A DNA stretch of 64,000 nucleotides from Thiomicrorhabdus aquaedulcis (GTDB lineage Bacteria; Pseudomonadota; Gammaproteobacteria; Thiomicrospirales; Thiomicrospiraceae): contig NZ_AP018722.1 in NCBI RefSeq assembly GCF_004001325.1, positions 1 to 64,000 of the forward strand. The letters run 5' to 3'. The notes under the pieces were generated by a model. It was given only the letters and a program-made list of their open reading frames with translations, was not told where the DNA came from and did not search any database. The position numbers were made by a program, and so were the translations under genes. How positions within the stretch are numbered: position 1 is the first letter of the stretch; every line of letters begins with the position of its first letter. Shown piece after piece: positions 29,071-37,074 of this stretch.

Positions 29071-29155
29071 AAGACCTTTACACGAATGGGATACAAGAAA
29101 AAAATGAGGAAAGTTTTAATCATTTTGGCCGTACGTTCATTCGTGCAGAGGTCTC
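29071..29155. mobile_element. MITE-like element with terminal inverted repeats
   Basis: The 85-bp element starts AAGACCTTTACACGAATG and ends CATTCGTGCAGAGGTCTC. The ends are inverted repeats matching at about 15 of 17 positions. The interior is A/T-rich and non-coding, and the full length aligns with 25504-25587. The GAGACCTTTGCAC-type ends resemble those of some IS5-family elements, from memory and unverified. No intact transposase lies in the window. Confidence 0.7.
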
Positions 29156-29178
29156 TTTTAAATGATTATAATCATTTA

Positions 29179-29190
29179 ACCAGGCCTGGT
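29179..29190. repeat. Iterated palindrome ACCAGGCCTGGT in a divergent promoter region
   Basis: It lies between the flavin reductase and CBS genes, whose starts diverge. The rest of this 350-bp gap holds the MITE-like element and AT-rich sequence; I see no other gene. Confidence 0.93.
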
Positions 29191-29380
29191 CAGCCTTAAA
29201 AAAAGCAAATATTCTCTAAATTAATAAGCATTCTTTGCGATAGTAATGTCTAAAGGGAAAATTCAATAAATGCAAATTATCGCCAAGTTTTTTATGGATA
29301 ACATGCTAATATTTATGCATATTAATAACTGGCACCTTGCTTCAATTTAATCGAAGTTGCCTAACCCCTAGGAGCTCAAT

Positions 29381-30010
29381 ATGTTTGCAATATACAACAT
29401 TGATGGGCGACGTTTTAGAGATAATTTAGAGGCTTTAAAGCGAGTACGAGCGCCCGATCCAAGTGAAGCGTTTAACCTCCACAGTAACGTTGCGCAAGAT
29501 GAAACGGTCATTATTCAAGGTCTTAAAACCGAAACCTTAAACACCAAAGGACTTGAAGCTTACCGAACTATGTTGCACCTAAATGAACGTGCACCCATTT
29601 TTCATGCCTATCAACTGATGAGTCATCCCGTGATTACCTTGCCAATTGATTTACCTATTATTGATGCCTATCAATTGATGAAAAAACACAAATTTAATCA
29701 AATGCCGGTAAGTACTGCACAAATGCAATTGGTTGGATTAGTCACCCTAACCGATTTATTAGCCTTTATTATTGACGATAATAACAAGGTTTCATTTGTA
29801 ACCAATAAAACGGTTAAAGATGCTATGACCTCTGAAGTTATTACTGCAGACCCTGTTTCGGATGTACGGCGTATTGCACATGTTATGGTGGAATATAATT
29901 TAACCAGTGTTCCCATCGTTAATGATCAAGATAATTTAATTGGCATTGTGACACGCACCGACCTGCTTAAAGCCATGCTAAAAGATCCACCGCTTAGTCT
30001 TTGGAGTTAA
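29381..30010 (+). CDS. CBS-pair domain protein
   Basis: A 209-residue soluble protein. An N-terminal segment of about 80 residues without a recognised fold is followed by two CBS domains (about 87-140 and 148-205). CBS pairs bind adenosyl nucleotides and regulate partners; no catalytic domain is attached. TAGGAG sits before the ATG. Its 3' end overlaps the convergent leuA end by 4 bp. The partner is unknown. Confidence 0.85.
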   Translation: MFAIYNIDGRRFRDNLEALKRVRAPDPSEAFNLHSNVAQDETVIIQGLKTETLNTKGLEAYRTMLHLNERAPIFHAYQLMSHPVITLPIDLPIIDAYQLMKKHKFNQMPVSTAQMQLVGLVTLTDLLAFIIDDNNKVSFVTNKTVKDAMTSEVITADPVSDVRRIAHVMVEYNLTSVPIVNDQDNLIGIVTRTDLLKAMLKDPPLSLWS

Positions 30011-31656
30011 AAGCCCTTTAACAAGGCCAACAACATGGCACTCACCGAATCTTTAGCCATGGCCACACCGACTGATTGACTTTGATTGCGCTGTACCAAA
30101 ACGTACGCCATCGCAAACGCCTCTTTACCTGTGTCAATTGCGCTTTGTAAATGCAATGCGTGTTCGACGTAATCGACTATTTCAACTGTTTCTCCGGTAC
30201 GATTTTTCCAGGCGTCGCACAAGGCACTTAACGTGCCATTACCCAGGCCTGTCCAGATTTCTCCATTCACTTCAATAGACAATTTTTCTTGCTGACCTGT
30301 TTTATCCAACTGATAGTGATTAAGACTAACCTCTTGATTATTAAGTCCATAATACGCACTAAATGCATTATATAAATCAAGATGACTGACCACCCCGCCC
30401 TGCTGTTCGGCCAAGGTTTGCGCCACTGGGGCAAAATCGACTTGCACCCATTTGGGTAAATTTAAGCCATATTCTTGCGCCAACACAAACGCCGAACCCG
30501 CTTTGCCCGATTGACTGTTAACCCGAATAATTGCTTCGTAATCACGGCCTAAATCTTTCGGATCAATGGGCAAATAAGCCACATTCCAGGGTTGATTGGC
30601 GTGCTGTTTTAACAAACATTTTCTGATTGCATCTTGATGACTGCCCGAATAGGCGGTGTACACCACTTCGCCCACCCAAGGATGACGGGGATGCGTTTTA
30701 ATCTTAGTGACCTCTTCGACCACTGGAATCCACTCTTTGGGGTTTTGCAGATTTAATTTAGGGTCAATGCCTTCGCTGTACAAATTCATCGCCAAGGTCA
30801 CAATGTCCATATTACCGGTGCGTTCGCCGTTGCCTAACAACGTACCTTCAATGCGATCCGCACCGGCCAACAAGGCTAATTCGGCGGCGGCCACAGCACA
30901 TCCTCGGTCGTTGTGGGTGTGAATTGAGATAAGCACCGATTGTCGATTATTAAGTTTATTTATAAAGTATTCCACCTGATCAGCAAAGCGATTGGGTGAG
31001 GTACTTTCAACGGTGGCGGGCAAATTTAAAATGCATTTTTGTTGGGGTGTGGGCGACCAAACGTCCATCACCGCCTGACAAACTTCTACCGCGTAATCGG
31101 TTTCGGTTTGCGAAAAACTTTCGGGTGAATATTGAAAGACAAACTGACTGTTTGGAAAATCCACTTTAGCTTTTTGGGCGTACTCTTGCACCCATTGCGC
31201 GCCCTGCACCGCCATGGCTTTGATGTCGGCTTGGGATTTTTCAAAAACGCAATCGCGTTGTACTTTTGAGGTGGTGTTGTAGACGTGAACCACGGCCTTA
31301 TTAACGCCTTGTAACGCTTCGTAAGTGCGTTTTATTAAGTGTTCACGTGCTTGCACCAACACCTGAATACTCACGTCGTCTGGGATTAAATTGTCTTCAA
31401 TCAACCGGCGGGTAAACTCAAATTCAACCTTACTGGCCGATGGAAATCCCACTTCGATGGTTTTAAACCCCAACGCCACCAATTGATGCCATAGCAACAA
31501 TTTTTGCTCAACCGTCATTGGATTGGCCAACGCTTGATTGCCATCGCGCAAATCGACACTGACCCATAACGGCGCCTGGGTTAAAAATTGGTTAGGCCAT
31601 TGTCTATTGGGTAAATTGGGCGTGGGTGTACGTTGGTATTTTTGGGGATTCATCAT
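30007..31656 (-). CDS. leuA: 2-isopropylmalate synthase, type 2 (LeuA)
   Basis: It condenses acetyl-CoA with 2-oxoisovalerate, the first step of leucine synthesis. At about 549 residues it is of the longer LeuA2 type. The catalytic barrel begins [13 protein letters not shown] and includes the metal-binding segment [39 protein letters not shown]-terminal LeuA dimer/leucine-sensing domain follows. I chose ATG 31656, with AGGTGAG upstream; ATG 31653 is equally possible. An Lrp-type regulator is transcribed divergently. Confidence 0.95.
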   Translation of the reverse strand: MMNPQKYQRTPTPNLPNRQWPNQFLTQAPLWVSVDLRDGNQALANPMTVEQKLLLWHQLVALGFKTIEVGFPSASKVEFEFTRRLIEDNLIPDDVSIQVLVQAREHLIKRTYEALQGVNKAVVHVYNTTSKVQRDCVFEKSQADIKAMAVQGAQWVQEYAQKAKVDFPNSQFVFQYSPESFSQTETDYAVEVCQAVMDVWSPTPQQKCILNLPATVESTSPNRFADQVEYFINKLNNRQSVLISIHTHNDRGCAVAAAELALLAGADRIEGTLLGNGERTGNMDIVTLAMNLYSEGIDPKLNLQNPKEWIPVVEEVTKIKTHPRHPWVGEVVYTAYSGSHQDAIRKCLLKQHANQPWNVAYLPIDPKDLGRDYEAIIRVNSQSGKAGSAFVLAQEYGLNLPKWVQVDFAPVAQTLAEQQGGVVSHLDLYNAFSAYYGLNNQEVSLNHYQLDKTGQQEKLSIEVNGEIWTGLGNGTLSALCDAWKNRTGETVEIVDYVEHALHLQSAIDTGKEAFAMAYVLVQRNQSQSVGVAMAKDSVSAMLLALLKGF

Positions 31657-31698
31657 TCTCACCTAAAAAATAGTAAAAAAACAGTAAGAATATTGTAT

Positions 31699-31712
31699 GA
31701 CCAGGCCTGGTC
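31699..31712. repeat. Iterated palindrome GACCAGGCCTGGTC in the leuA/lrp divergent region
   Basis: A perfect 14-bp palindrome about 45 bp upstream of leuA and 118 bp upstream of the Lrp gene. By position it could act in regulation, but it belongs to the genome-wide family. Confidence 0.95.
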
Positions 31713-31829
31713 AATTTTATTGTGTTTTATTGTTTAATTTAGATTAAATTTAGAATTTAATTTTAATATTTAAATTATTATTAGCATTAAATATCAAAAT
31801 TATCTTTTATAGCTTTTATAAGGACGTTT

Positions 31830-32291
31830 ATGCAACTGGATCAGTACGACAAACTTATTTTAAATGCGCTGCAGAATAACGGTCGTTTAACCAATCAAGA
31901 AATGGCCGACCAAATTGGTTTGTCGCCGTCGGCGTGTTTACGACGTTTTAAAACTTTAGAGACTTCAGGGGTTATTACTGGGTATAGAGCGTTGTTAGAC
32001 GCTAAAAAGTTAGGTTTAGATTTGATGGCTTTAATTCACATTTCTATGGACAAACATACCAAAGAACGCTTTAACCAATTTGAAACCGCTGTGCAGGCCT
32101 TGCCAAACGTTTTAGAGTGTTTATTACTAACAGGGCAAAGTGCCGATTATCAATTAAAGGTGGTGGTAAAAGATTTAGAAGCCTATCAAGATTTGCTGTT
32201 AAATCATGTTACTCAAATTGAGGGCGTTAGCGGTGTACACACCAGCTTTGTCTTGCGAAAAGTGATTGATAAAATGGCGATACCATTATAA
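31830..32291 (+). CDS. Lrp/AsnC family transcriptional regulator
   Basis: A 153-residue regulator. The N-terminal winged helix-turn-helix has ILNALQNNGRLTNQEMADQIGLSPSACLRRFKTLE, and a C-terminal RAM ligand domain follows. Its divergent position from leuA suggests it senses leucine or a related amino acid and controls leuA; this is inference from context. Its last 6 bp overlap the convergent hybrid kinase gene. Confidence 0.93.
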   Translation: MQLDQYDKLILNALQNNGRLTNQEMADQIGLSPSACLRRFKTLETSGVITGYRALLDAKKLGLDLMALIHISMDKHTKERFNQFETAVQALPNVLECLLLTGQSADYQLKVVVKDLEAYQDLLLNHVTQIEGVSGVHTSFVLRKVIDKMAIPL

Positions 32292-34097
32292 AACTGCTTT
32301 AGTTAAATAACGTTCCAACAAACTGTACAACAATGGCACATTAATTGGCTTGGTTAAATATTCATTTAAACCATGCGTTAAAAATTGTATCGAATCCCCT
32401 TCCATCGCGTTAGCCGTAACTGCAATAATAGGCATGGGAGGTAAATTTTGTGTTTTTTCTAACTGTCTAATGCGTTGTGTGGCTTCTATACCCGATAAAT
32501 TTGGCATATTTTCATCCATTAAAATAATATTAAAAGTTTGATTATTGGTTTGATTTTTAAACGCTTCAACCGCTTCTAACCCGTCATTGGCCACTTCAGA
32601 CGTTAAACCCACTTTTTTTAACAAGGTGGTTAATAATTTTTGATTGATAATATTGTCCTCCACAATCAATACATGTCCTGCAAGTTGTGTTGGCATTTTT
32701 ATCGTAGAGGTATGCGTTTTTTTGAGTGTATCGTTTGAGCTAATGGGCGCGACAACACTAAAGGTAAATTGACTGCCTAACCCTAATTCTGATTGAACGC
32801 TAATATCTCCTCCCAATAGCTTTGTTAATTTAGTAGAAATAGCCAATCCTAACCCTGTGCCACCGTATTTACGCGTGGTAGAGGCATCGGCTTGTATAAA
32901 AGCATTAAAAATAGAACTTTGTTTTTCAGGTGCTATGCCGATGCCTTGATCTTTTACGCTTATGTGTAAGGTTTGTGTTGCTAATTGGTAGGTTATTTCA
33001 ACCGTAATCTCAGAATATTCAGGGGAAAACTTAACGGCGTTAGACAATAAATTATTTAAAATTTGTTTAATTCGAAACGCATCAGACACCGCATATTCTG
33101 GAACATTATTATTAACTATTAGCGTAGTTTTAATGTGTTTTGTGTTGAAACGCGATGCAAATAAATCCAAACAATTCTGCACCTCTATTTGCGGATTAAA
33201 TGCTTTTTGCTCTAACATCATTTGATTACTTTCAATTTTACTAAAATCTAAAATATCATTAATAATGTTAAGTAAATTTTGGCTTGCTTCAATTACAGTA
33301 TTTAAATAATTGACTTTTTTAGGCTCTGTTTCTTCTTCTTTTAAAAGGTGAATAAAACCAATAATAGCGTTCATTGGAGTACGAATTTCGTGCGACATGT
33401 TGGCTAAAAATTGACTTTTTAACATACTCGCTTCTAAGGCTTTATTTTTTTGAATGTGCAAATTTTCAATAAGTTGATTATTTTCATATAACAACTCTAA
33501 ATTCTTAGTAATGTTTTGGTTAAACAGTTTTCCGTTGCGCAACATAAACAAAATAAACACTAAAATCATTACCGCAAACAGATAATTAGCCATTTCTCCC
33601 ATGGTGCTATAAACCAATAAAACCGGAATTAAAATGATAAGTAAAAAACTGTAAAAATAATGTTTAATCGGAATCAGTGACGCGGTGCTGCCAGCCACAA
33701 TACCGGCTAAAGCAATAGTAATGTAGGCATTAGTAAGTGGATTGTTTGAATCAATAAATAACAACGCACTTACCCCCCAACCCAATGCGGTAAGCACCAC
33801 CAAAGCAAACATTAATTTGTTATAACTGGGTTGATAATGTTTTTCTATTTTTTTAGCAAAATTAAACCCTATCAATAAGCGTGCGACAGAAACTAATGCC
33901 ATAAACGCAAACCATAACCATAACGTTAAAGACGGTGTAAATTGCGCCAAAATAAGCGTCAGTAAACTCGCCACTCCAAAATTACCCAAACTGCTGCTTA
34001 GATTATTATTTAGCACTAGTTTTAACGTACTAATATGCAAATAATCCAGGCGTTTTTGAGTTTGAATATCTGCTTTAATGCGTTGTGAAGTGAACAT
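32286..34097 (-). CDS. Hybrid sensor histidine kinase / response regulator
   Basis: A 603-residue membrane kinase. About six hydrophobic segments fill residues 30-190, followed by a short coiled coil. HisKA follows with the phosphoacceptor His in FLANMSHEIRTPMNAIIGF, then HATPase_c (TRKYGGTGLGLAIS) and a C-terminal receiver with phosphoacceptor Asp in NIILMDENMPNLSG. The membrane region has no recognised ligand domain. No stand-alone output regulator adjoins, so phosphate probably moves to a separate HPt protein. Confidence 0.92.
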   Translation of the reverse strand: MFTSQRIKADIQTQKRLDYLHISTLKLVLNNNLSSSLGNFGVASLLTLILAQFTPSLTLWLWFAFMALVSVARLLIGFNFAKKIEKHYQPSYNKLMFALVVLTALGWGVSALLFIDSNNPLTNAYITIALAGIVAGSTASLIPIKHYFYSFLLIILIPVLLVYSTMGEMANYLFAVMILVFILFMLRNGKLFNQNITKNLELLYENNQLIENLHIQKNKALEASMLKSQFLANMSHEIRTPMNAIIGFIHLLKEEETEPKKVNYLNTVIEASQNLLNIINDILDFSKIESNQMMLEQKAFNPQIEVQNCLDLFASRFNTKHIKTTLIVNNNVPEYAVSDAFRIKQILNNLLSNAVKFSPEYSEITVEITYQLATQTLHISVKDQGIGIAPEKQSSIFNAFIQADASTTRKYGGTGLGLAISTKLTKLLGGDISVQSELGLGSQFTFSVVAPISSNDTLKKTHTSTIKMPTQLAGHVLIVEDNIINQKLLTTLLKKVGLTSEVANDGLEAVEAFKNQTNNQTFNIILMDENMPNLSGIEATQRIRQLEKTQNLPPMPIIAVTANAMEGDSIQFLTHGLNEYLTKPINVPLLYSLLERYLTKAVL

Positions 34098-34122
34098 GTT
34101 TTGAACCTATTAATGAGTTACT

Positions 34123-34887
34123 TTACTCAAAATTAAAGTCATTTAAAACTTTAACCGGTGGTTTGCCGTCGTAAATCAAATTAGTTCGATATTGCAAATA
34201 ACTTTCTCTGGCAAACACATAAGGATCAGGTTGATTTTTTAAATTATCCACCAAGCTCACCACTTTACTGTATGCAACAAAACCTCGTGCACCGGCTATT
34301 AAGGCTCTGTCAGAATTATCTACGTCTACAATGTGATTATAAAGAGGGTCGTTTACTGAATCGACCATTGAACCGGCTAAAGAACGGACTGTGTAAGGTC
34401 CTACAATCGGTAAAATTAGATAATTTGATTCTTTCCATACACCCCAGTGATAGAGCGTTTGACCAAAATCTTCTTTTTTATCTTCTAATCCAGCCGGCGT
34501 TGCAATGTCTAAAATTCCTAATAAACCAAAGGTACTGTTAATTGAAAATCGCATAATTTCAGATAAACCATCTTCAGTTTTGCCTTGCAATAAACTGTTT
34601 AAAGCGCTTAACGGAGTGGTGAGATTGTTTAAAAAATTATCAATACCAATTTTTGCCGGTAATGGCATAACGGTGTTATAGGTATTAACAACAGGCGAAC
34701 CAATGTATTCGTTAAAACCCATATTAAAATCAAATATGGCACGGTTATAAGTTTCATAAGGGTCATTAGAACCCATAGGTGAAGCAGTTTGTGCTTGATT
34801 TGCGTGTACTGATAAACTCATTAAGTTAACCAAGATGAGTACGCTAAAAATAGAAAATTTTGAAAAAATTAGTTTTATAGAATTCAT
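34123..34887 (-). CDS. mlaA: MlaA (VacJ)-family outer-membrane lipid asymmetry protein
   Basis: MlaA removes misplaced phospholipids from the outer leaflet of the outer membrane and passes them to MlaC. I placed the start at the ATG giving MNSIKLIFSKF, because it yields a clean signal peptide. The longer in-frame extension to 34983 runs through a hairpin. The family segment NDPYETYNRAIFDFNMGFNEYI and the GILDIATPAGLEDKKEDFGQTLYHWGV block are clear. Unlike the usual MlaA lipoproteins there is no cysteine after the signal peptide, which ends near SVHA. mlaBCDEF genes are not in the window. Confidence 0.9.
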   Translation of the reverse strand: MNSIKLIFSKFSIFSVLILVNLMSLSVHANQAQTASPMGSNDPYETYNRAIFDFNMGFNEYIGSPVVNTYNTVMPLPAKIGIDNFLNNLTTPLSALNSLLQGKTEDGLSEIMRFSINSTFGLLGILDIATPAGLEDKKEDFGQTLYHWGVWKESNYLILPIVGPYTVRSLAGSMVDSVNDPLYNHIVDVDNSDRALIAGARGFVAYSKVVSLVDNLKNQPDPYVFARESYLQYRTNLIYDGKPPVKVLNDFNFE

Positions 34888-34948
34888 AAAAATCATAGAA
34901 ATACAGTCAGTTAAAATGGATTGAAAACTCTGCATAAATAAATTTATA

Positions 34949-34974
34949 AGGCCTTTGCACGTGTGCAAAGGCCT
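34949..34974. terminator. Hairpin after the OxyR-like gene
   Basis: AGGCCTTTGCAC and GTGCAAAGGCCT form perfect 12-bp arms around GT, just past the oxyR stop and upstream of mlaA. It may end oxyR transcription, although the minus strand shows only AT-rich sequence and no U-tract. The arms match the GACCTTTGCACG ends of the MITE-like family, so it may be two element ends fused by internal deletion. Confidence 0.55.
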
Positions 34975-34993
34975 CTTATGCATTAATAAAAAT

Positions 34994-35923
34994 TTAAGGT
35001 TGTTTAATTGGCATTGTACAAGGTATTTGTATTTGAAAAATAGCTTGTTTAAAGAGTTCTAAAATTTTTGGACGAGTAAACGTTTTACGCCATGCTATGG
35101 CCACAGTTCTTGTTGGAACAGGGTCATGTAAGGGTTTAATCGCAAAAAGGTCTTCATCGCGTTCTGAGAGCGAACTGCATGGAAAAATAGACAAACCTGC
35201 ACCTGATGAAACCATATAACGAATCGTTTCAAGTGAACTGCCTTCAAATGTGCGCTGTAATCGATCACTTTGATAATTTAAATGCATCAAATTAGGAAAA
35301 TTTTCAATAACTTGATCTCTAAAACAATGTCCCGATCCTAGTAATAATACACTTTCGTTTTCAATATTTTTAAGACTTAGGGTTGTTTTAGTGTTTGCCA
35401 AAGGATGGTCTTTTGGCACTATAACTTTAAAAGGTTCGTCAAAAATAGCCAAGGTTTCAATATTTGGTTCAGAAAAAGGCAATGATAAAATAACAATATC
35501 GAGTTCACCCGATTGCAATTTATTGGCTAAAACATGAGTGTAATTTTCTTCAATAATAAGTGGAACTTTAGGCGCTAAAGCATGAAATTTTGGAATCAAT
35601 TTAGGCAATATATAAGGTGCAATTGTGTAAATAGCCCCAATCTTAAGTTCGGATGAATAATCTCCCTGTGCATCAAGAGCAAGTTCTTTAATGTCTTTGC
35701 TTTTTTCTAGTATTTCTTCTGCTAGTTCAATTACTTTTTTTCCCATTGGGGTTATTAATATATCTTGTTTACATCGTTCAAATAATATTATGCCTAATTC
35801 ATCTTCCAGTTTTTTAATGGCCACACTTAAAGTCGGTTGACTAACAAAACAGGTTTCAGCGGCTTTTCTAAAATGTTTTTCACGGGCAACTGCCACAATG
35901 TATTTAAGTTCACTTAATGTCAT
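34994..35923 (-). CDS. oxyR: LysR-family regulator, OxyR-like, lacking the second redox cysteine
   Basis: A 309-residue LysR-type regulator. Its N-terminal helix-turn-helix has HFRKAAETCFVSQPTLSVAIKKLEDELG, and a periplasmic-binding-like sensor domain follows. Overall it reads as OxyR, including SGHCFRDQ with C200 at the place of E. coli C199. The resolving cysteine nine residues later (C208 in E. coli) is Phe209, so the classic intramolecular disulfide cannot form. Peroxide sensing may run through C200 alone or be absent. The di-heme peroxidase gene is 15 kb away, not adjacent. Confidence 0.85.
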   Translation of the reverse strand: MTLSELKYIVAVAREKHFRKAAETCFVSQPTLSVAIKKLEDELGIILFERCKQDILITPMGKKVIELAEEILEKSKDIKELALDAQGDYSSELKIGAIYTIAPYILPKLIPKFHALAPKVPLIIEENYTHVLANKLQSGELDIVILSLPFSEPNIETLAIFDEPFKVIVPKDHPLANTKTTLSLKNIENESVLLLGSGHCFRDQVIENFPNLMHLNYQSDRLQRTFEGSSLETIRYMVSSGAGLSIFPCSSLSERDEDLFAIKPLHDPVPTRTVAIAWRKTFTRPKILELFKQAIFQIQIPCTMPIKQP

Positions 35924-36339
35924 TTTGGGGGTTTAATCTCTAAAAATTAAGGGTTAAACAAAAAGAGTCAGGTTGTTTTTAAGTGACTTATTTAAGGCGA
36001 TGTGTGCATAAACTTATGCACTATTAAAGTATATAGATTTCTTTATATATTCTTTTTGTTATTTTTATTAGCAAACTTTATTCTGTAGATAAGCTTTATT
36101 TATTCATAGCAATCATTACGTTAACATGTGGTTAAGCTCTGTATGAATGGCTGTATAACCCATGTGTGTAAGTGTGGGTGTTTTGGGGATAAAAATCCAA
36201 AAAACCAAAAAAGCTAAAGTTATCCACAAAATAGCAGGTTTTATCCCAAGGCTTTAATGCCGTTTTTTTAGTGGGTTTTGCGCGTTAAAAATGGCTTTCG
36301 CCATGCGTGCGACGTTATAGCAGGTTAAATTAAATTATA
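35924..36339. promoter_or_regulatory. Long AT-rich intergenic region with DnaA-box-like sites
   Basis: This 416-bp gap separates the divergent oxyR-like and nitroreductase genes. It holds a very AT-rich block (about 36020-36115). Next come a TGTGGTTAA (36127-36135, one mismatch, inverted), a TGGGGATAA (36184-36192, one mismatch, inverted), a perfect TTATCCACA (36220-36228) and a weak TTATCCCAA (36241-36249). The pattern resembles a DnaA-binding cluster. I see no gene in it. Confidence 0.5.
36220..36228 (+). promoter_or_regulatory. Perfect DnaA box TTATCCACA
   Basis: An exact match to the high-affinity DnaA box in a non-coding AT-rich region. It is the only perfect intergenic one I noticed. 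Two one-mismatch boxes lie within 100 bp. Confidence 0.6.
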
Positions 36340-36378
36340 ATGGCTTTTTTAAATTTAAGCCCTTTTGTGAGTGATGTT

Positions 36379-36981
36379 ATGAGTACGTTTGATCCGCATG
36401 CAACCTTATCGTTAATACAAGCCAGACGCACGTGTTATCAGTTTATGGATCGTGCACAGCACCCGGTTTTAGAGTCCGAAATAGCTCAGTGTTTAGCGGC
36501 TGCGGTGTGCGCGCCCAATCATAAACTGACTCAACCTTGGGTGTTTTGGGTGCTGGGTCAACAAACTCAAGCGCAATTGGCGCATATTTATGCGCAGCTT
36601 AGAGCGCAAAAAAATACCCGTTGTGACGATTTAGAGTATGAGCAGTGTTATGAAAATGCGCGGCTTAAATTTAATGCCATTGGCCAAGTGGTGTTGGTGG
36701 GACAAACCTTAAACACCGATTTAACCGTGCAAAAAGAAGATTATGCGGCCTGTGCCTGCGCCATTCAAAATTGGCAGTTAATGGCTTGGTCGCTTAACAT
36801 TGGAGTGCAATGGAGTACCGGCCCTATTCTTAACGATGCACGTACCCTGCAAATACTCAATGTGCCGCACAATACCAGTTTAATAGGCGCGTTATACATG
36901 GGTAAAATTAATGCCGATTGCGCGCCTAAGAATACGTTAAAACGTAAAACAATAGCCGAAGTAACCACGTATTTACCTTAA
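36379..36981 (+). CDS. Nitroreductase family protein
   Basis: A small FMN-dependent oxidoreductase of the nitroreductase superfamily, about 200 residues from the ATG giving MSTFDPHATLS. The frame is open from ATG 36340, which would add 13 residues, but family members begin near the LSLIQARRTCYQF segment that binds FMN. APNHKLTQPWVFWVLG and the late GALYMGK segment are typical. The substrate is unknown. recQ follows after 93 bp with a palindrome copy between them. Confidence 0.85.
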   Translation: MSTFDPHATLSLIQARRTCYQFMDRAQHPVLESEIAQCLAAAVCAPNHKLTQPWVFWVLGQQTQAQLAHIYAQLRAQKNTRCDDLEYEQCYENARLKFNAIGQVVLVGQTLNTDLTVQKEDYAACACAIQNWQLMAWSLNIGVQWSTGPILNDARTLQILNVPHNTSLIGALYMGKINADCAPKNTLKRKTIAEVTTYLP

Positions 36982-37030
36982 AAGCTTAACAAGCTTAAAA
37001 TCATCAAAAAATTAAAATAAATAGCCTTTC

Positions 37031-37042
37031 ACCAGGCCTGGT
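37031..37042. repeat. Iterated palindrome ACCAGGCCTGGT upstream of recQ
   Basis: It lies 32 bp before the recQ start and 50 bp after the nitroreductase stop. Confidence 0.93.
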
Positions 37043-37074
37043 CAATCGAGTAATTTCATCAATATGATAAATCA

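Noticed and set aside
31341-31360. GTTCACGTGC in leuA and GGTTCACGTGCTC in engB as parS sites
   Set aside because: Only the left half matches; several mismatches in the right arm.
36241-36249. TTATCCCAA as a functional DnaA box
   Set aside because: Two mismatches to the consensus; noted only as part of the cluster.
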